DNA from: Dyella silvae
GTDB taxonomy: Bacteria; Pseudomonadota; Gammaproteobacteria; Xanthomonadales; Rhodanobacteraceae
Length of the DNA stretch: 64,000 nt
Reading direction: 5' to 3'
Assembly: GCF_026421305.1 (NCBI RefSeq)
Contig: NZ_JAPJBQ010000003.1
Coordinates: 372,001 to 436,000, forward strand
Position 1 is the stretch's first letter, and each line of letters opens with the position of its first letter. The position numbers were made by a program, and so were the translations under genes. Shown here in pieces: positions 48,710 through 56,300 of this stretch. The notes below the pieces were generated by a model. It was given only the letters and a program-made list of their open reading frames with translations, did no database searches and was not told the DNA's origin.

Positions 48710-50359
48710 ATGTCCCTGCGAGTACTGTCCCCGCGCGTGGTGGGTTGCTGCGCCTTGCTGATGCTTTCGGCGCCGGTATGGGCGCAGACGACGGCCCCTG
48801 CCGCATCTGCAGTGACCAGCAACGCTCAGCCGGCGCTGCCCGAACAGTTGCAGGATTTCGGCGCCTACGTGGACAGCGTTCGCAAGCAGTTCGATGTGCC
48901 GGGTATCGCCGTGGCCATCGTCAAGGACGGGCAGGTCGTGTTGGAGCAAGGCTCCGGCGTCCGCGAGCTGGGCAAGCCGGCAGCGGTGGATGCGCATACG
49001 CTGTTTGCCATCGCCTCCAACACCAAGGCGTTCACGGCGGCTTCGCTGCAGATGCTGGCGGAGGAGGGCAAGGTCAACATGGATGGCCGGGTCATCGACT
49101 ATCTGCCCTGGTTCCAGATGTCCGACCCGTACGTCACGCGCGAAATGCGCGTTCGCGATTTGCTGGCGCATCGCAGTGGCCTGGGGTTGGGCGCGGGCGA
49201 TTTGCTGTACTTTCCGCCGACGGGCTATTCCACCAAGGAAGTAGTGCAGCGCCTGCGCTATGTGCCGCTGGCGACGAGCTTCCGCAGCACCTATGCCTAC
49301 GACAACATTCTGTTTGCGGTCGCCACGCTGGTGATCGAGCAGGTATCCGGTCAGAGCTACGCTGATTTCATTCGCACCCGCATCTTCAAGCCGGTGGGCA
49401 TGAACGAGTCGCTTGTCGACATGACCGCGCTGAAACCGAGCATGGACGTGGCAACCGGGCATGCCAAATTCAACTTCACCGAACTGAAGCCGGTGCCGCC
49501 GATGGCCTGGTCGAACAACTCTGGCGCAGGCGGCATCTATGCCAGCGTGCACGACATGGCCAGGTGGATGAATGTGCAACTGGCCGGCGGCAAACTTCCT
49601 GACGGCACGGCGCTGTTCTCCGAAGACAGCCAGAAACAGATGTGGTCGATGCTGACGCCGATAAAGATCTCCGAACCGTCAGTGCTGGAACTGAAGGAAA
49701 CCCGGCCCAACTTCTCGGGCTATGGTGAAGGCTGGTCACTGGCCGACTATCAAGGGCATCGGGTGGTGTCGCACACGGGCGGCTGGCCCGGCATGGTGTC
49801 GCGCGTTGCCCTGCTGCCGGAGCTGAAGCTGGGCGTGGTGGTGTTGACCAACCAGGAGTCGGGTGCCGCCTTCAATGCCGTGACCTTTCGCGTGCTGGAT
49901 GCGTATCTGGGCCGGGACAAGAAGGACTGGGTTGCTGCTTACGCTGCGAACGTCAAAAAGTCCGAAGCCAACGCCGACGACAGCTGGAAGCATCACGAGG
50001 CCGCGCGCGACAAACACAGCAAGCCGTCGCTGCCGCTGGCCGAATACGCGGGTACGTTCCGTGATCCGTGGTATGGCGACATTGTGGTAAGCCAGCAGGG
50101 CGGCAAACTGCGTCTGGTGTTCTCCAAGACCGCGCAACTGGCGGGCACCATGGAGCCTTGGCAGCACGATACGTTCATCGTGCGCTGGGATGATCGCTCG
50201 CTCAACGCTGATGCCTTCGTCAGCTATGCGCTGGATGCCGACGGCAAGGTGCGCGAAGTGCGCATGCAACCTGTGTCACCGCTTACCGACTTCAGTTTCG
50301 ATTTCCAGGATCTGCGGTTGTCTCCGGTGAAAAGCAGCAAGCGTTCCGCTGCAAACTGA
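48710..50359 (+). CDS. exported serine hydrolase, class C beta-lactamase-like
   Basis: 549 residues from ATG 48710 with GGAG 7 bases upstream; an in-frame TTG at 48689 is less likely. Signal peptide ends near APVWAQ. The beta-lactamase/transpeptidase-like domain has the nucleophile tetrad SNTK (103-106), YDN (197-199, in STYAYDN) and HTGG as third motif, with AHRSGLGLGAGDLL between. A C-terminal lipocalin-like DUF3471 domain (about 430-540) begins LPLAEYAGTFRDPWYGDI. Such proteins are esterases or D-amino peptidases rather than true beta-lactamases; substrate unknown. Single gene. Confidence 0.88.
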   Translation: MSLRVLSPRVVGCCALLMLSAPVWAQTTAPAASAVTSNAQPALPEQLQDFGAYVDSVRKQFDVPGIAVAIVKDGQVVLEQGSGVRELGKPAAVDAHTLFAIASNTKAFTAASLQMLAEEGKVNMDGRVIDYLPWFQMSDPYVTREMRVRDLLAHRSGLGLGAGDLLYFPPTGYSTKEVVQRLRYVPLATSFRSTYAYDNILFAVATLVIEQVSGQSYADFIRTRIFKPVGMNESLVDMTALKPSMDVATGHAKFNFTELKPVPPMAWSNNSGAGGIYASVHDMARWMNVQLAGGKLPDGTALFSEDSQKQMWSMLTPIKISEPSVLELKETRPNFSGYGEGWSLADYQGHRVVSHTGGWPGMVSRVALLPELKLGVVVLTNQESGAAFNAVTFRVLDAYLGRDKKDWVAAYAANVKKSEANADDSWKHHEAARDKHSKPSLPLAEYAGTFRDPWYGDIVVSQQGGKLRLVFSKTAQLAGTMEPWQHDTFIVRWDDRSLNADAFVSYALDADGKVREVRMQPVSPLTDFSFDFQDLRLSPVKSSKRSAAN

Positions 50360-50529
50360 CGACACCATGGGCCGAGCGATGTGGCACGCGTGCGTTGCGG
50401 ATGACTTGCGGCAGGGGGCGGCAGGCTGACCGGCACCTATAGTGAAGCTGCGTGCTTCCCCACACGCACTTCGCATGGCAGCGAAGATGTGCCTGTACGC
50501 GCGGCGCCACTCCGCGCAGAGAGAAAGTC

Positions 50530-51816
50530 ATGGAACGTGTTGCGGGTCTGTTGATCGCGTTGTCTGCTCTGGTGCCGGCGATGGCACACGCCAGCTGCGA
50601 GTACGGTGTCTACGGCATCGAAGGGCATGAGGTGGTGGTGGTTTCCAATCCCACCGGTTCGCGCGCCGATGCCCCCGCGCGCTACACGTTTCTCGACGGA
50701 CGACGTGGCGACATCAACGCCGCAGAAGGTCCGGTGCGTTGCGAAAACGGCATCGTCAGCGTCAAGGCGGCCGATGGACGTTTTGCGTCCTGGCCGAAAC
50801 GGCCGTTGAAGGAAACGCCCACGCATTTCACCAGTCACGGCACGTCGCTGGCCGGTGTGCTGATCGAACCGGAAAACGCCAAGGGCAAGCCGCCGCTGGT
50901 GGTGTTTGTACATGGCGCGGAGAAAACGCCCGGCATCGGTGGCTATTACAGCTACGTGCTGGCCGCCGAAGGGCTCTCGGTGTTTGCCTACGACAAGCGG
51001 GGCACAGGTGCTTCCGAAGGCAGCTATACGCAGAATTTCGAGCTGCTTGGCGATGACGCTGCCGCCGCACTCAACGAGGCGCGCCGGCTCGCCGCCGGGC
51101 ATTACAGCCGCGCGGGTTTCTTTGGTGGCAGCCAGGGTGGTTGGGTCGCGCCATTGGCGGCCAAGCTGGCCAAGGCAGATTTCGTCACGGTCGGCTTTGG
51201 CCTGGTACTGACGCCATTGGAGGAGGATCAGGAGCAGGTGACCGACGAAATGAAGGAGAAGAACTACGACCCAGCCGCGCTGGCCAAGGCCCGCGAAGTG
51301 ACCGACGCCACCGGTGCCCTGATGGCATCGCATTTCACCAGTGGTTACGAGCGGCTGGCGCAAGTGAAGCAGCGTTATGCCGGCGAGCCGTGGTTGTCCA
51401 AGATCGAAGGCGAATTCACCGGCGATATCCTGGCCGACAAAGAGCAGGATCTGCGGCGCACCGGCGCACCGCGTCTGGATAACCTCAACATCATCTGGAA
51501 TTACGACGCGCAGGCGGTCATCCGCTCGTTGAACGTGCCGCAGTTGTGGGTGCTTGCGGGCGACGACCGCGAGGCGCCGAATGAGCTCACCCGCGCGCGG
51601 CTTGCATCCTTCATCCGCGAAGGGCGGCCGATCGATCTGTATGTGTTTCCGCATACGGACCACGGCATCTACGAATTCGTGCAAAACGCGGACGGCACCC
51701 GTCGCTACACCCGCATCGCGGATGGCTACTTCCGTCTGCTGGCTGACTGGATAAAGCAGGACGCCACGCACGCACCCTATGGCAGCAGCGCGCGTACGCA
51801 AGCGCCTTCGCACTGA
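50530..51816 (+). CDS. exported alpha/beta hydrolase
   Basis: 428 residues from ATG 50530 (MERVAGLLIALSALVPAMAHA is the signal peptide). The 26 codons upstream lack family character. After an N-terminal beta region (to about 110) comes the alpha/beta hydrolase fold: VFVHGAEKTPG as oxyanion loop, FAYDKRGTGASEG, nucleophile Ser201 in GGSQGG, acidic residue in LAGDDREAPNE, and His378 in PHTDHGIYEF. Probably a periplasmic esterase or peptidase of the COG1073 type; substrate unknown. It lies 170 bp after the serine hydrolase gene on the same strand and may share its transcript. Confidence 0.85.
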   Translation: MERVAGLLIALSALVPAMAHASCEYGVYGIEGHEVVVVSNPTGSRADAPARYTFLDGRRGDINAAEGPVRCENGIVSVKAADGRFASWPKRPLKETPTHFTSHGTSLAGVLIEPENAKGKPPLVVFVHGAEKTPGIGGYYSYVLAAEGLSVFAYDKRGTGASEGSYTQNFELLGDDAAAALNEARRLAAGHYSRAGFFGGSQGGWVAPLAAKLAKADFVTVGFGLVLTPLEEDQEQVTDEMKEKNYDPAALAKAREVTDATGALMASHFTSGYERLAQVKQRYAGEPWLSKIEGEFTGDILADKEQDLRRTGAPRLDNLNIIWNYDAQAVIRSLNVPQLWVLAGDDREAPNELTRARLASFIREGRPIDLYVFPHTDHGIYEFVQNADGTRRYTRIADGYFRLLADWIKQDATHAPYGSSARTQAPSH

Positions 51817-52002
51817 CGCCACGCTGACGCCGGAGCGCCAATCCCAACGGCGCTTCAACGCATGAACTTGCGTTCGAATGATCGGTGGTTTTTGCGAACG
51901 GATTCACTCATCGTGCATCGTTGCGAATCACATCATGGCGCCGCCTAGGGGGAGGCGCGCCAAGTCGGTGCGCCGCTAAGGCGTTTCCGATGGAGAGACT
52001 GC

Positions 52003-52461
52003 ATGAAGAGTTCACTGTTCGCACTGGCGCTCGGCGCCCTGGTGGCGTGCACCGCCGCCACGGCTGCGCCGCTTCAGTACGACCAAGACCACGACCGGTA
52101 CGAGCATGATCGTGACCATGACGGTGATCATGATCGTGGCCGCGACCATGATCACGACCGCGATCATGACCACGACCGCGACCACGACCGTCGCGACTAC
52201 GATCGCGACCATGATCGCCGCGATTACGATCACCACGGCTACGTGATCGTCCATGATCGCGGTGAACACGAAGGCTGGTATCGCCGCGGTGGCTACATTC
52301 CCGAGGAATACCGTGATCGCCGCTACGTAGTGGAAGACTGGCGCGAGTACCGCCTCGAGCCGCCGCCGCGCGACTACCAGTGGGTGCGCAGCGACAACGG
52401 CCAGTTCCTGCTGGTGGCAGTGGCCTCCGGCATCATCGCCAACATTGTGATCAACCCCTGA
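52003..52461 (+). CDS. RcnB-like periplasmic protein with Asp/His-rich repeats
   Basis: 152 residues, start supported by GGAG 8 bases upstream. Signal peptide ends near TAATAA. Residues about 25-80 are a simple repeat of DRDHD/HDRDHDR units built from repeating gaccatgatcgc-like codons. The C-terminal part matches RcnB (PF11776): HEGWYRRGGYIPEEYRDRRYV, WREYRLEPPPRDYQWVRSDN and LLVAVASGIIANIV. RcnB-type proteins affect nickel/cobalt homeostasis in the periplasm; the Asp/His tract could bind metal. No RcnA/RcnR genes adjacent. Confidence 0.85.
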   Translation: MKSSLFALALGALVACTAATAAPLQYDQDHDRYEHDRDHDGDHDRGRDHDHDRDHDHDRDHDRRDYDRDHDRRDYDHHGYVIVHDRGEHEGWYRRGGYIPEEYRDRRYVVEDWREYRLEPPPRDYQWVRSDNGQFLLVAVASGIIANIVINP

Positions 52462-52747
52462 TGCGGGTGCCGCATCGCCGGCGTTGCGATGCGGCTGACC
52501 GTTTGGGCGTTGCGGCGCTCCGCATGAAGTTGCGGCGTGCCATCACGGCGCCTAAACGCCCGTCAGGGCAGCGTGATCAAGTAGTCACGTGCTTGGCGCA
52601 TAGTGAAAGCGACAGGCGTCAAAGCGCTTGAACGACATCAGGCAAGCTTGGCCCGGCCATTCATGACTGATGTCGCGGGAAGGGAGGCACGCCTCATACC
52701 GGGCGGGTTTCCCATGGGCAGACGAGTTCGCACGGGAGGGATCGAAG

Positions 52748-53242
52748 ATGAAATCGTACGGTTTGATTGCAGTCTTGCTCGCAGGTCTTCTGGCAGGTCC
52801 GGCGGTTTACGCACAGCAGGCGTCCGCGCCTGCCGGCTCCACGGGACAATGCAAGGACGGCACCTATACCGACAACGCGACCAAGAAGGGTGCGTGCTCG
52901 GGACATAAGGGTGTGAAGGAGTGGTACAGCGCTGCCACCACCGGCGGTGCAGCCGCTGCGCCCGCGCCGGCCGCTGCTGCGGCACCGGCAGCAGCGCCTG
53001 CGGCCAGCGAGACGTCCAAGGCCGCCGCGCCAGCCAAGAGCAGCAAGTCGAGCTCGGAGCCGCCGGCTACGGCTGCACCGGGCGGTGGCCCGGGTCTGGT
53101 GTGGGTGAACGACAGCAGCAAGGTCTATCACTGTCCGGGCGACAAGTGGTACGGCAAGACCAAGGCGGGCTCGTACATGAGCGAAGCCGACGCCAAAAAC
53201 AAGGGTTATCACGCTGACCATGGCAAGGCTTGCACCAAGTAA
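52748..53242 (+). CDS. exported DUF3761-type protein with C-terminal Cys/His module
   Basis: 164 residues from ATG 52748 with GGAGGG 7 bases upstream. Signal peptide ends near AVYAQ. Residues about 32-60 (GQCKDGTYTDNATKKGACSG then HKGVKEWY) are the DUF3761 signature. A long Ala/Pro/Ser linker follows, then a C-terminal module (about 118-164) with VWVNDSSKVYHCPGDKWYGK and CTK end, resembling a small Ada-like or Cys/His metal-binding fold. Function unknown; probably periplasmic. It is followed by a terminator and the first copy of the duplicated segment around the toxin-antitoxin module. Confidence 0.75.
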   Translation: MKSYGLIAVLLAGLLAGPAVYAQQASAPAGSTGQCKDGTYTDNATKKGACSGHKGVKEWYSAATTGGAAAAPAPAAAAAPAAAPAASETSKAAAPAKSSKSSSEPPATAAPGGGPGLVWVNDSSKVYHCPGDKWYGKTKAGSYMSEADAKNKGYHADHGKACTK

Positions 53243-53330
53243 GCCCTGCAGGCGCGTTGTGTTTGCAGAAAGGGCCGGCGCATGCCGGCCCTTCTTTTCA
53301 TGGGTGTGAGGCGTTAGTCGAACGGCTGGT
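53227..53330 (+). repeat. about 100-bp direct duplication flanking the toxin-antitoxin module, left copy
   Basis: Contains the 3' end of the DUF3761 gene (GGCTTGCACCAA), its terminator and a decayed remnant of the ABC permease 3' end (GGCGTTAGTCGA). It aligns with 54182-54286 over its whole length at roughly 80-85 % identity by eye, with the central 32 bp (TTGCAGAAAGGGCCGGCGCA and on) identical. Confidence 0.85.
53272..53298 (+). terminator. Rho-independent terminator after the DUF3761 gene
   Basis: GGGCCGGC (53272-53279) pairs with GCCGGCCC (53284-53291) around GCAT, followed by TTCTTTT. The same hairpin occurs at 54227-54252. Confidence 0.85.
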
Positions 53331-53405
53331 TCAGGATACGCTGGCGTTGGCGGCGTGGTAGGCAGTGGGGTGGCGTAATCACATGAAATCAGCGCTGTGA
53401 AATGA

Positions 53406-53434
53406 TTGTGCTTGTGTATCCAGTTGGATACAAT
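53406..53434 (+). promoter_or_regulatory. promoter and operator of the toxin-antitoxin module
   Basis: TTGTGC (53406-53411), 17 bases, TACAAT (53429-53434). The palindrome TGTATCCAGTTGGATACA (53415-53432; 8-bp arms, 2-bp centre) covers the spacer and the -10, as expected for autorepression by the antitoxin. The predicted start of transcription falls on or next to the toxin ATG. Confidence 0.65.
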
Positions 53435-53440
53435 TGAAGC

Positions 53441-53728
53441 ATGGGCACGATCATTCAGTCCGATGTATTTGCTAAGTGGCTAATGGGTCTGAAGGATCAG
53501 ACCGCAAAAGCGAAGGTGATTGTGCGAGTCAAACGCTTGGCTGCTGGCAATCTAGGTGATGCAAAACACTTTGAGGGCATCACTGAGCTTCGTATCGACT
53601 ACGGTCCTGGCTACCGAATCTATGTCGCCAAGAAGGGTGACAAGCTGTACCTGCTGCTCTGTGGCGGTGACAAGTCTAGCCAGAAGAAAGATATAGAGAA
53701 GGCAAAGAAAATACTGGCGGCAACATAG
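53441..53728 (+). CDS. RelE/HigB-type toxin (addiction module killer protein)
   Basis: 95 residues, highly basic. The pattern FAKWLMGLKDQTAKAKVIVRV, RLAAGNLGDAKHFEGITELR, IDYGPGYRIYVAKKGDKLYL and LLCGGDKSSQKKDIEKAKKI is the HigB-like killer family (TIGR02683), a RelE-fold ribosome-dependent mRNA interferase. Toxin-first order is usual for this family. No ribosome binding site is visible, and the promoter position suggests a leaderless message. It is 57 bp upstream of the antitoxin gene. Base composition is more AT-rich than its neighbours, consistent with transfer. Confidence 0.9.
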   Translation: MGTIIQSDVFAKWLMGLKDQTAKAKVIVRVKRLAAGNLGDAKHFEGITELRIDYGPGYRIYVAKKGDKLYLLLCGGDKSSQKKDIEKAKKILAAT

Positions 53729-53785
53729 CCGTCAGCGAACTCAGGTAGTGCCAGAAAGATCAGAATGATAGAGAAAGGTGACACC

Positions 53786-54172
53786 ATGAACGTGACGTTC
53801 ACAACGTTTGACGCTGCTGAGTATCTCGATAGCGATGAGGCCATTGCGGCTTATCTAAACGAGGTCATTGAGAGCGGCGATCCGGACCTGCTCCTTTCGG
53901 CATTGTCGGATATTGCACGTGCGCGCGGGATGGCGAAGGTCGCCGAAGATAGTGGGCTGGGGCGTGAGAGTCTCTACAAGGCGTTGCGTCCTGGGGCTAA
54001 GCCTGGGTTTGTCACCGTGTCAAAAATCATGGAAGCGCTAGGTGTCCGCATGAAGGTGAAGGTCAAAGTGCCGACCAAAAAGGCGAAGTCCGACTCATCT
54101 GGCAAAAAAATCCTGTCACGCAAGGCTTCCGCCAAATCAGCTCCTGCAGCGAAGCGCCGTAGCGCCGCTTGA
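53786..54172 (+). CDS. HigA-type antitoxin with long basic tail
   Basis: 128 residues from ATG 53786, with AAAGG about 7 bases upstream; an in-frame ATG at 53765 lacks a site. The N-terminal FTTFDAAEYLDSDEAIAAYL and then LSALSDIARARGMAKVAEDS and GLGRESLYKAL match the addiction module antidote family (TIGR02684), a helix-turn-helix protein that binds the toxin and represses the operon. After the HTH, the final 40 residues are a Lys/Ala/Ser-rich histone-like tail (KVKVPTKKAKSDSSGKKI and AKSAPAAKRRSAA), longer than usual for the family of about 100 residues. Confidence 0.88.
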   Translation: MNVTFTTFDAAEYLDSDEAIAAYLNEVIESGDPDLLLSALSDIARARGMAKVAEDSGLGRESLYKALRPGAKPGFVTVSKIMEALGVRMKVKVKVPTKKAKSDSSGKKILSRKASAKSAPAAKRRSAA

Positions 54173-54181
54173 CGTTGTTTC

Positions 54182-54286
54182 GGCTTGCACCAATGGAGCC
54201 TTGCGGGCACATCGTGATTGCAGAAAGGGCCGGCGCATGCCGGCCCTTTTTTCGTGCGCGTGCGGCGTTAGTCGAGCCGCTTGTGG
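54182..54286 (+). repeat. about 100-bp direct duplication flanking the toxin-antitoxin module, right copy
   Basis: Begins with a remnant of the DUF3761 3' end (GGCTTGCACCAA), then the terminator hairpin, then the genuine 3' end of the ABC permease gene on the minus strand (stop at 54268). Matches 53227-53330. Confidence 0.85.
54227..54252. terminator. terminator between antitoxin and ABC permease genes
   Basis: GGGCCGGC/GCCGGCCC hairpin with GCAT loop followed by six T on the plus strand. Second copy of the hairpin at 53272-53298. Confidence 0.85.
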
Positions 54287-55359
54287 AACAGTCGTATCGA
54301 TAGCGTCAGCATGACGGCAATGAAGGCAAGCAACGCCAGGCTGTCGGGCCACAGATCGCTGAGGTCGGCGCCGCGCAGCATGATGCCGCGGATCAGGCGG
54401 ATGAAGTGGGTGAGTGGCAACAGCTCGGCAATCCACTGCGCGGGAGTCGGCATGCCCGCGAAGGGAAACATGAAGCCGGACAGCAGGATCGATGGCAGGA
54501 ACACGAAGAAAGTCATCTGCATCGCCTGGAACTGCGATTTGGCGCGCGTGGAAATCAGCAGGCCCAGCGAGAGGTTGGCGAGCACCAGCAAACTGGCCGC
54601 CATATAGACGTCCCAAAGGCTGCCGCGTAATGGCACCTGAAATAGCCAGGCACCCAGCAACAACACCAGGGTGGTCTGGATCAGGCCGATGCCTGCATAA
54701 GGCAGCACCTTGCCGATCATCAGCTCGGTGCGACTCACCGGTGTGGTGATCAGAAGCTCCATGTTGCCGCGCTCGGTTTCGCGCACGATGGCTACGGCGG
54801 TGAACAGCACCATGGTCATGGTGAGGATCACGCCGATCAGGCCGGGCACGATGTTCACCGCGGAGCGTCGCTCCGGGTTGTAGAAACTGACCACGCTGAT
54901 CGGTGTTTCCGTCGTGGCGTGGAAGTCGTCTGGCTGATTGAGCGGGTACTGCGCCAGTTGCCCGGCGGCGGACTGCACCACGTTGTCGCTGCCGTCCACC
55001 ATCACCTGTATGGCCTCGCGACCGTCGAGCTTGCGCCGCTCGAAGTCGGGCGGTACTGCAATGCCCACGCTGATGCGGCCTTGCCGCAGCAGATCGATAA
55101 GCTGTTGCGGCGTCTGTGCGGTGGCGTGCTGCTCGATCACCTCGCTGGCAAGCAGATCCTGGACCGCCGCGCGCGAGCCCGCGGTCTGCGACTGGTCCGC
55201 CACGGCGGCCGGCAGGTAGCGCAGGTTGAGGTTGATCGCGTAACCGAACAGGATCAGCTGCAGCACCGGCATGCCCATGATCATGGCCAGCGTTACGCGG
55301 TCCCGCCGCAGCTGGCGGAGCTCCTTGATCATGATGGCCCAGAGGCGGCGAAGGTTCAC
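54268..55359 (-). CDS. ABC-2 type export permease
   Basis: 363 residues of the YhhJ/YbhS/YbhR type. The N-terminal helix is after MIKELRQLRRDRVTLAMIMG. A large periplasmic domain spans about 45-170. Five helices follow with the ABC-2 signature VRETERGNMELLITTPVSRTELMIGKVLPY. It pairs with the ATPase encoded just upstream (4-bp overlap) and the HlyD-type adaptor to form an exporter of drugs or other hydrophobic compounds; E. coli YbhFSR and its CecR regulator are the model. Only one permease gene is present here, so it would act as a homodimer. Confidence 0.9.
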   Translation of the reverse strand: MNLRRLWAIMIKELRQLRRDRVTLAMIMGMPVLQLILFGYAINLNLRYLPAAVADQSQTAGSRAAVQDLLASEVIEQHATAQTPQQLIDLLRQGRISVGIAVPPDFERRKLDGREAIQVMVDGSDNVVQSAAGQLAQYPLNQPDDFHATTETPISVVSFYNPERRSAVNIVPGLIGVILTMTMVLFTAVAIVRETERGNMELLITTPVSRTELMIGKVLPYAGIGLIQTTLVLLLGAWLFQVPLRGSLWDVYMAASLLVLANLSLGLLISTRAKSQFQAMQMTFFVFLPSILLSGFMFPFAGMPTPAQWIAELLPLTHFIRLIRGIMLRGADLSDLWPDSLALLAFIAVMLTLSIRLFHKRLD

Positions 55360-56300
55360 GCGGCTTGCTCCTCGCGCTGCTGCTGCTGATGCGTCGCCAC
55401 CACAAAGACGTCTTCAAGGCTGGGCGAGACAGCTTCGGTGTCGCCTTCCAGTCCCGCTGACGCGAGTCGGCTACGCAACGTGTCGACCGTGGCGCGGTTG
55501 TCGCGCATCAGTACCCGAAGTTCATTGCCGATCTGCGCCACACTCAGCACGCCAGGCGCGTCGGCAAGCGCGTCGCGCGCCGCGCGCGGGGAGTTGGCGC
55601 GGACGAGAAACGTGCGTCCCTCGAGCTCTCCGGTCAATTCCTTGGGCGTGCCGTCGGCCACCAGATTGCCGCGGTCGAGAATGGCCAGCCGGTGGCAACG
55701 TTCCGCCTCGTCCATGTAGTGCGTGGAGACGAGGATGGTGGTGCCGGTGTCGGCAAGCTCGAACAGCTTTTCCCAGAAGTCGCGGCGCGATTCCGGGTCG
55801 ACCGCACTGGTGGGCTCGTCGAGCAACAACAGTTCGGGATCGTGCACGGTGGCGCCGGCCAGGGCGAGGCGTTGCTTCTGTCCGCCGCTCAGCGTGCCGG
55901 CCAATTGTTCCTGGCGATCGTCAAGGTGGTAGCGCTTAAGCAGTTCGGCAACGCGCGATTTTTCCCTCTGCCGGGAAAGGCCTTGCACGGTGGCCAGAAA
56001 CTCCAGGTTCTGCCGTACCGACAGGTCGTCGAACAGCGAGAACTTCTGCGTCATGTAACCGATGCGCCGCTTGAGCTGCTCGGCCTGCTGAGGAATGTGC
56101 AAGCCGAGTACTTCGATGTCGCCCTCGGTGGGTGTCAGCAGGCCGCACAGCATGCGAATGGTGGTGGACTTGCCTGAGCCATTCGGGCCCAGAAAGCCGT
56201 ACACGCAGGCGCGGGGCACGTCCAGGGTCACCGCATTGACGGCAACCAGCGTGCCGAAGCGTTTGGTGAGTCCGCGCGCGTGGATGGCCGTGTCAGTCAT
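55356..56300 (-). CDS. ABC transporter ATP-binding protein
   Basis: 314 residues from ATG 56300 (MTDTAIHARGLTKRFGTLV). All nucleotide-binding motifs are present: Walker A GPNGSGKST, Q-loop MTQKFSLFDDL, signature LSGGQKQRLALAG, Walker B LLLLDEPTSAVD and H-loop STHYMDEAERC. A C-terminal domain (about 235-310) is typical of export ATPases such as YbhF halves. It drives the ABC-2 permease encoded next. Start codon lies within the end of the adaptor gene (8-bp overlap); no independent ribosome site, so translation is probably coupled. Confidence 0.93.
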   Translation of the reverse strand: MTDTAIHARGLTKRFGTLVAVNAVTLDVPRACVYGFLGPNGSGKSTTIRMLCGLLTPTEGDIEVLGLHIPQQAEQLKRRIGYMTQKFSLFDDLSVRQNLEFLATVQGLSRQREKSRVAELLKRYHLDDRQEQLAGTLSGGQKQRLALAGATVHDPELLLLDEPTSAVDPESRRDFWEKLFELADTGTTILVSTHYMDEAERCHRLAILDRGNLVADGTPKELTGELEGRTFLVRANSPRAARDALADAPGVLSVAQIGNELRVLMRDNRATVDTLRSRLASAGLEGDTEAVSPSLEDVFVVATHQQQQREEQAA

